64,000 nt of DNA from Hungatella sp. UBA3048. GTDB taxonomy: Bacteria > Bacillota > Clostridia > Lachnospirales > Lachnospiraceae. Below are positions 61,575-64,000 of the stretch, one piece after another. How positions within the stretch are numbered: position 1 is the first letter of the stretch; every line of letters starts with the position of its first letter. The stretch lies in contig DFCS01000017.1 of the NCBI GenBank assembly GCA_002367105.1, positions 5,204-69,203 of the forward strand, written 5' to 3'. The translations under genes and the position numbers were made by a program. A model generated the notes under the pieces. That model saw only the letters and a list, made by a program, of their open reading frames with translations, was not told the origin of the DNA and made no database searches.

Positions 61575-62831
61575 ATGGCAGGAAATGACAAAAGAAAAGA
61601 TAAGGATAGAAAGGTACTCCGCACAGGAGAAGGCCAGAGGAAAGACGGTTATTATATTTACCGTTGGACTTCCAGAAACGGAAAGCGTCATTGCATAACA
61701 GCAAAAACTTTGACAGAACTCAGGGAAAAAGAAGATGCCATCACGAAAGATAAGAGTGATGGAATCAGGGCAGATGCTCAAAATGTGACGGTAAATGATA
61801 TATATGATTTATGGTGTAGCATGAAGCGTGGCTTGAAAGATAACACATTTCAAAATTATAAATATATGTATGGAATGTTTGTTGAACCGGATTTTGGAAA
61901 GCTTCGCATAGTCACCTTGAAAAAATCTGATGTAAAGCATTTTTATAATCTTCTGGCAGAAGAAAGATATCTTAAAGTCAGTACGATAGATTCCATACAT
62001 ACTGTGCTTCATCAGGTACTGACTGTTGCTGTAGATGATGGATATATTCGCAATAATCCGGCTGATAATGTTCTAAAAGAGTTAAAGCTTTCCCACAACT
62101 TTGATACTGAAAAGAGAAAAGCTTTGACGGTTGAAGAACAGGAACTTTTTCTGAATTATTTAAGAAGGAATCATCAATACAGCCATTGGCATCCTATATT
62201 TGCAGTAATGATAGGGACTGGTATGAGAGTCGGGGAAGTGACTGGGCTAAGGTGGGAAGATGTAAACCTGGAAGATGGTCTGATTGATATTAATCACACG
62301 CTGGTATATTATAATCATGAGGTAGATGGGTGCTATTTTAATATCCATACGCCAAAGACTAAGGCAGGAAAAAGACAGATTCCCATGCTTAACTATGTAA
62401 AAGAAGTATTTCTGGAAGAAAAGCAGTATCAAGAGTTTAATAATATTCATTGTGAGGTAACGATTGATGGATATACGAATTTTATATTCATTAATCGCTT
62501 CGGATCGGTTCAGCATCAAGGTACATTAAATAAAGCTTTGCGCCGGATTATAAGAGATTGTAATGATGAACAGTTGGCTAAGAATATAAAAAATCCTATT
62601 TTGCTACCAAGATTCAGCTGTCATTCACTTCGTCATACGTTTACGACACGCCTTATAGAGAACAATGTTAATCTGAAGGTTATCCAGGATGCTTTGGGAC
62701 ATAAAGACGTCCAGACTACATTAAATATATACGCTGATGTAACGACTGCATTGAAAAAGAAAGAATTTAGCAGCTTGGAAAATAAAATGATGTGGAAAGA
62801 AGTTATTGAGGAAGAGAATGATGGGGAATAG
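61575..62831 (+). CDS. int: Tn916-type tyrosine integrase
   Basis: A 418-residue site-specific recombinase. N-terminal arm-binding domain (RTGEGQRKDGYYIYRWTSRNGKRH, in part), core-binding SAM-like helices (about 85-175), and catalytic domain with Arg in GTGMRVGEVTGLRW, HSLRHTFTTR, LGHKDVQTTLNIY with the nucleophilic Tyr. The length is near that of Tn916 Int (405). The ATG at 61575 follows AAAGGGG; earlier in-frame codons overlap xis. It inserts and excises the element with Xis. Confidence 0.94.
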   Translation: MAGNDKRKDKDRKVLRTGEGQRKDGYYIYRWTSRNGKRHCITAKTLTELREKEDAITKDKSDGIRADAQNVTVNDIYDLWCSMKRGLKDNTFQNYKYMYGMFVEPDFGKLRIVTLKKSDVKHFYNLLAEERYLKVSTIDSIHTVLHQVLTVAVDDGYIRNNPADNVLKELKLSHNFDTEKRKALTVEEQELFLNYLRRNHQYSHWHPIFAVMIGTGMRVGEVTGLRWEDVNLEDGLIDINHTLVYYNHEVDGCYFNIHTPKTKAGKRQIPMLNYVKEVFLEEKQYQEFNNIHCEVTIDGYTNFIFINRFGSVQHQGTLNKALRRIIRDCNDEQLAKNIKNPILLPRFSCHSLRHTFTTRLIENNVNLKVIQDALGHKDVQTTLNIYADVTTALKKKEFSSLENKMMWKEVIEEENDGE

Positions 62832-63378
62832 GAATTAGATGATCGGATTCAATAATTGTTGCTCAGCTTTTTTAATGTATGAGAAATACGATAGTTTAAG
62901 TAGACTACCAGGAGATTTTCCTTATGGACAGCAGTGGATGATAGGGTTTCTTATCTGCCACTGCTGGCAGTTGCATCAAAATGAACGTGGCAAGTATGAA
63001 AATGTCGCTTGGATATCAATGCGCTGTCCCGTCTATAAATGGTCAGCTGCACATTCAAAACATATTTCGCCGTAAATGCAATACCATAACTGTGTATTTG
63101 AAAGAGGAAATATGGAGGGATTGGCACAATTTTCCTGTTCGTACAGTATATCAATTAGATATCGAATCGATGTGGAAGGAGGAAAGGTACTATTTTCATG
63201 TGACTGCTATAAATCCGTATATCGTGTTTTAGGTGGTAGCAAAACTTCCTATTGTTGTACTTTCTGTTTCTACTGTACTGAACCAGCAGGGAGTCGATAG
63301 GAGAAAGCTTTAAAAAGACTCAAATAGTTACGAATGAATATGTTACGACTGAATTAATTTATCTTTAAGTAAAACGAT
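62832..63378. other. Right flank of the integrase without a convincing gene
   Basis: Three short overlapping frames lie here (62839-63075, 62981-63232, 63076-63300). None has both a ribosome site and a recognised family; parts such as CNTITVYLKEEIWRDW look protein-like, so this may be gene debris from the element edge. I searched by eye for a copy of the sequence behind lysS and found none. Confidence 0.4.
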
Positions 63379-63404
63379 CCCTGACCAATTTGAATTGGTC
63401 AGGG
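63379..63404 (-). terminator. Terminator of the HEPN gene
   Basis: CCCTGACCAATT and AATTGGTCAGGG form a 12-bp perfect palindrome with a two-base centre. On the minus strand it is followed by ATCGTTTT, just past the stop of the gene at 63409. Confidence 0.7.
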
Positions 63405-63408
63405 GAGT

Positions 63409-63996
63409 TTACTTGTTGCAAATTGCTTCCACATAATCTTTTAACATTTCAACGTAAAATGTAAAATACGTTTGGGTACCGCTCCGTAGTTGCATAAGAT
63501 AATCTCCAGGCGCGATATTGGTTTGGGAAATATTCTGCATCAGTAATCGATTAAACTGTTTTAGGCTTTTTTCTGATACATGAGAAATTCGATTCCTTAT
63601 TGTTTTCATAGCTAACATTTCAGGGGGTGGGGCAACCAACGTTGAAAATGGTCCAGAATTATCAAAATATATTCCTGCTAATTGATTGACATCATCTATG
63701 TTAGTCCAATCTGGATAGTTTTTTGTACCCTTTAACATATTATAGGCATGCTCATTATCCTTGGGATTTCCAAATTTAATATATACAGTTCCTTTTAAAT
63801 CCGTTTCACCTTGCAAATATATTATAAAAGACTTTTCTAAGAATGTTTCCCATGCCAAGTATATTCGCATGAAGCTTTGCTCAACGATTGCATTATACAT
63901 GCCATGGGAAAACAATTGTTGATTAGGTAGTACATTATTTTGTAAAAGAATAGTACTGTCTACAATCATAGAGCATTGATAATTATAGACAGTCAT
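63409..63996 (-). CDS. HEPN-domain protein (RiboL-PSP/MAE-like)
   Basis: A 195-residue all-helical protein. Near residues 134-139 it has RNRISH, the R-x4-H motif that forms the metal-independent RNase site of HEPN domains, preceded by an amphipathic helix ending in MLAMKTI. FMRIYLAWETFLEKSFIIYL near 42-61 is the typical first HEPN helix of the MAE_28990/RiboL-PSP-HEPN group. Such proteins serve as toxins or abortive-infection RNases. The start at 63996 is four bases from the window end, so the real start may be further on. Confidence 0.65.
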   Translation of the reverse strand: MTVYNYQCSMIVDSTILLQNNVLPNQQLFSHGMYNAIVEQSFMRIYLAWETFLEKSFIIYLQGETDLKGTVYIKFGNPKDNEHAYNMLKGTKNYPDWTNIDDVNQLAGIYFDNSGPFSTLVAPPPEMLAMKTIRNRISHVSEKSLKQFNRLLMQNISQTNIAPGDYLMQLRSGTQTYFTFYVEMLKDYVEAICNK

Positions 63997-64000
63997 AAAA

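Larger units (their letters stand above)
37500..62832. mobile_element. Integrated mobilisable/conjugative-type element (approximate limits)
   Basis: About 25 kb of clearly more AT-rich DNA behind lysS. It holds an excisionase-like gene and mob genes at the left, and Tn916-type xis and int at the right. The cargo includes a WYL-regulated block, two group II introns, a YqaJ-RecT recombination operon and a HerA/FtsK-like ATPase. No type IV secretion gene set is visible, so it looks like a mobilisable element rather than a complete conjugative element. Exact ends were not resolved: I found no convincing direct repeat between the left (37.5-37.7 kb) and right (62.8-63.4 kb) flanks. The right end could lie beyond the HEPN gene. 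Confidence 0.7.

Noticed and set aside
62839..63300. Three short overlapping frames after the integrase
   Set aside because: Overlap each other in different frames and lack ribosome sites and known families; at best gene debris.
37482..63400. Direct repeats marking both ends of the element
   Set aside because: Only short chance matches such as TTGTACTTT were found; not enough to call attL/attR.
1..64000. tRNA, rRNA genes or CRISPR arrays
   Set aside because: No cloverleaf with TTCGA-type loop, rRNA stretch or evenly spaced repeats was seen by eye in either strand.

Overview
The window looks like chromosome of a Gram-positive, low-to-medium GC member of the Clostridia, most likely Lachnospiraceae (Lacrimispora / former Clostridium cluster XIVa). 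Evidence: strong AGGAGG ribosome sites; the gene order uvrC-hprK-murB-rapZ-whiA-crh-like-dnaE-pfkA, which is typical of that group; a Crh-like HPr beside HprK; and hexuronate-catabolism genes. No tRNA, rRNA or CRISPR array was recognised. Species assignment is inference from gene order and families only.

Layout. 1-1.5 kb: the end of a membrane protein gene, a truncated TrmB-type regulator and an AT-rich phosphotransferase gene. 1.5-7 kb: DUF1846 protein, SEC-C methionine aminopeptidase, 3-methyladenine glycosylase (tag), a DUF4015 lipoprotein and a DUF1653 protein. 7-18.3 kb: housekeeping block uvrC, hprK, murB, rapZ, whiA, crh-like, dnaE, pfkA and a LUD-domain gene. 18.4-33.9 kb: a carbon-source region with a TIM-barrel isomerase, uxaA-uxaB, a GntR regulator, then two LarA-family genes flanking a complete branched-chain-type ABC importer, a zinc alcohol dehydrogenase and a LacI regulator. 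33.9-37.5 kb: a conserved acidic protein, dusB, greA, lysS.

37.5-62.8 kb is an AT-rich integrated mobile element just downstream of the intact lysS. It carries an excisionase-like protein, a MobC-like protein and a short relaxase on the left, and Tn916-type xis and int on the right. Between them lie a WYL-regulated cargo block of unknown genes (HNH/glycine-zipper protein, ferredoxin fusion, zinc-ribbon membrane proteins), a complete group IIC intron in front of a fragment of a second intron, a DUF932-RadC-YqaJ-RecT-DUF5688 recombination operon, a 622-residue orphan, a highly structured RNA candidate, and a three-gene operon ending in a HerA/FtsK-like ATPase. The window ends with a HEPN-domain gene.

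How genes may work together. The most interesting metabolic unit is the 19.5-33.9 kb region. The same 14-bp palindrome (TGTAAGCACTTACA) lies just downstream of the promoters of uxaA-uxaB and of the lacI gene. A separate palindrome shared between uxaA and the larA-like promoter points to the GntR regulator. Both LarA-like proteins keep the Arg/His/His/Lys/His set known from nickel-pincer lactate racemase. I infer a pathway that imports a hydroxy or sugar acid, epimerises it at C2, oxidises it with the zinc dehydrogenase and feeds tagaturonate/altronate into UxaB-UxaA; the substrate is unknown. The second candidate for something undescribed is the cargo of the mobile element (40.0-48.0 kb) together with the structured RNA at 57.8 kb.
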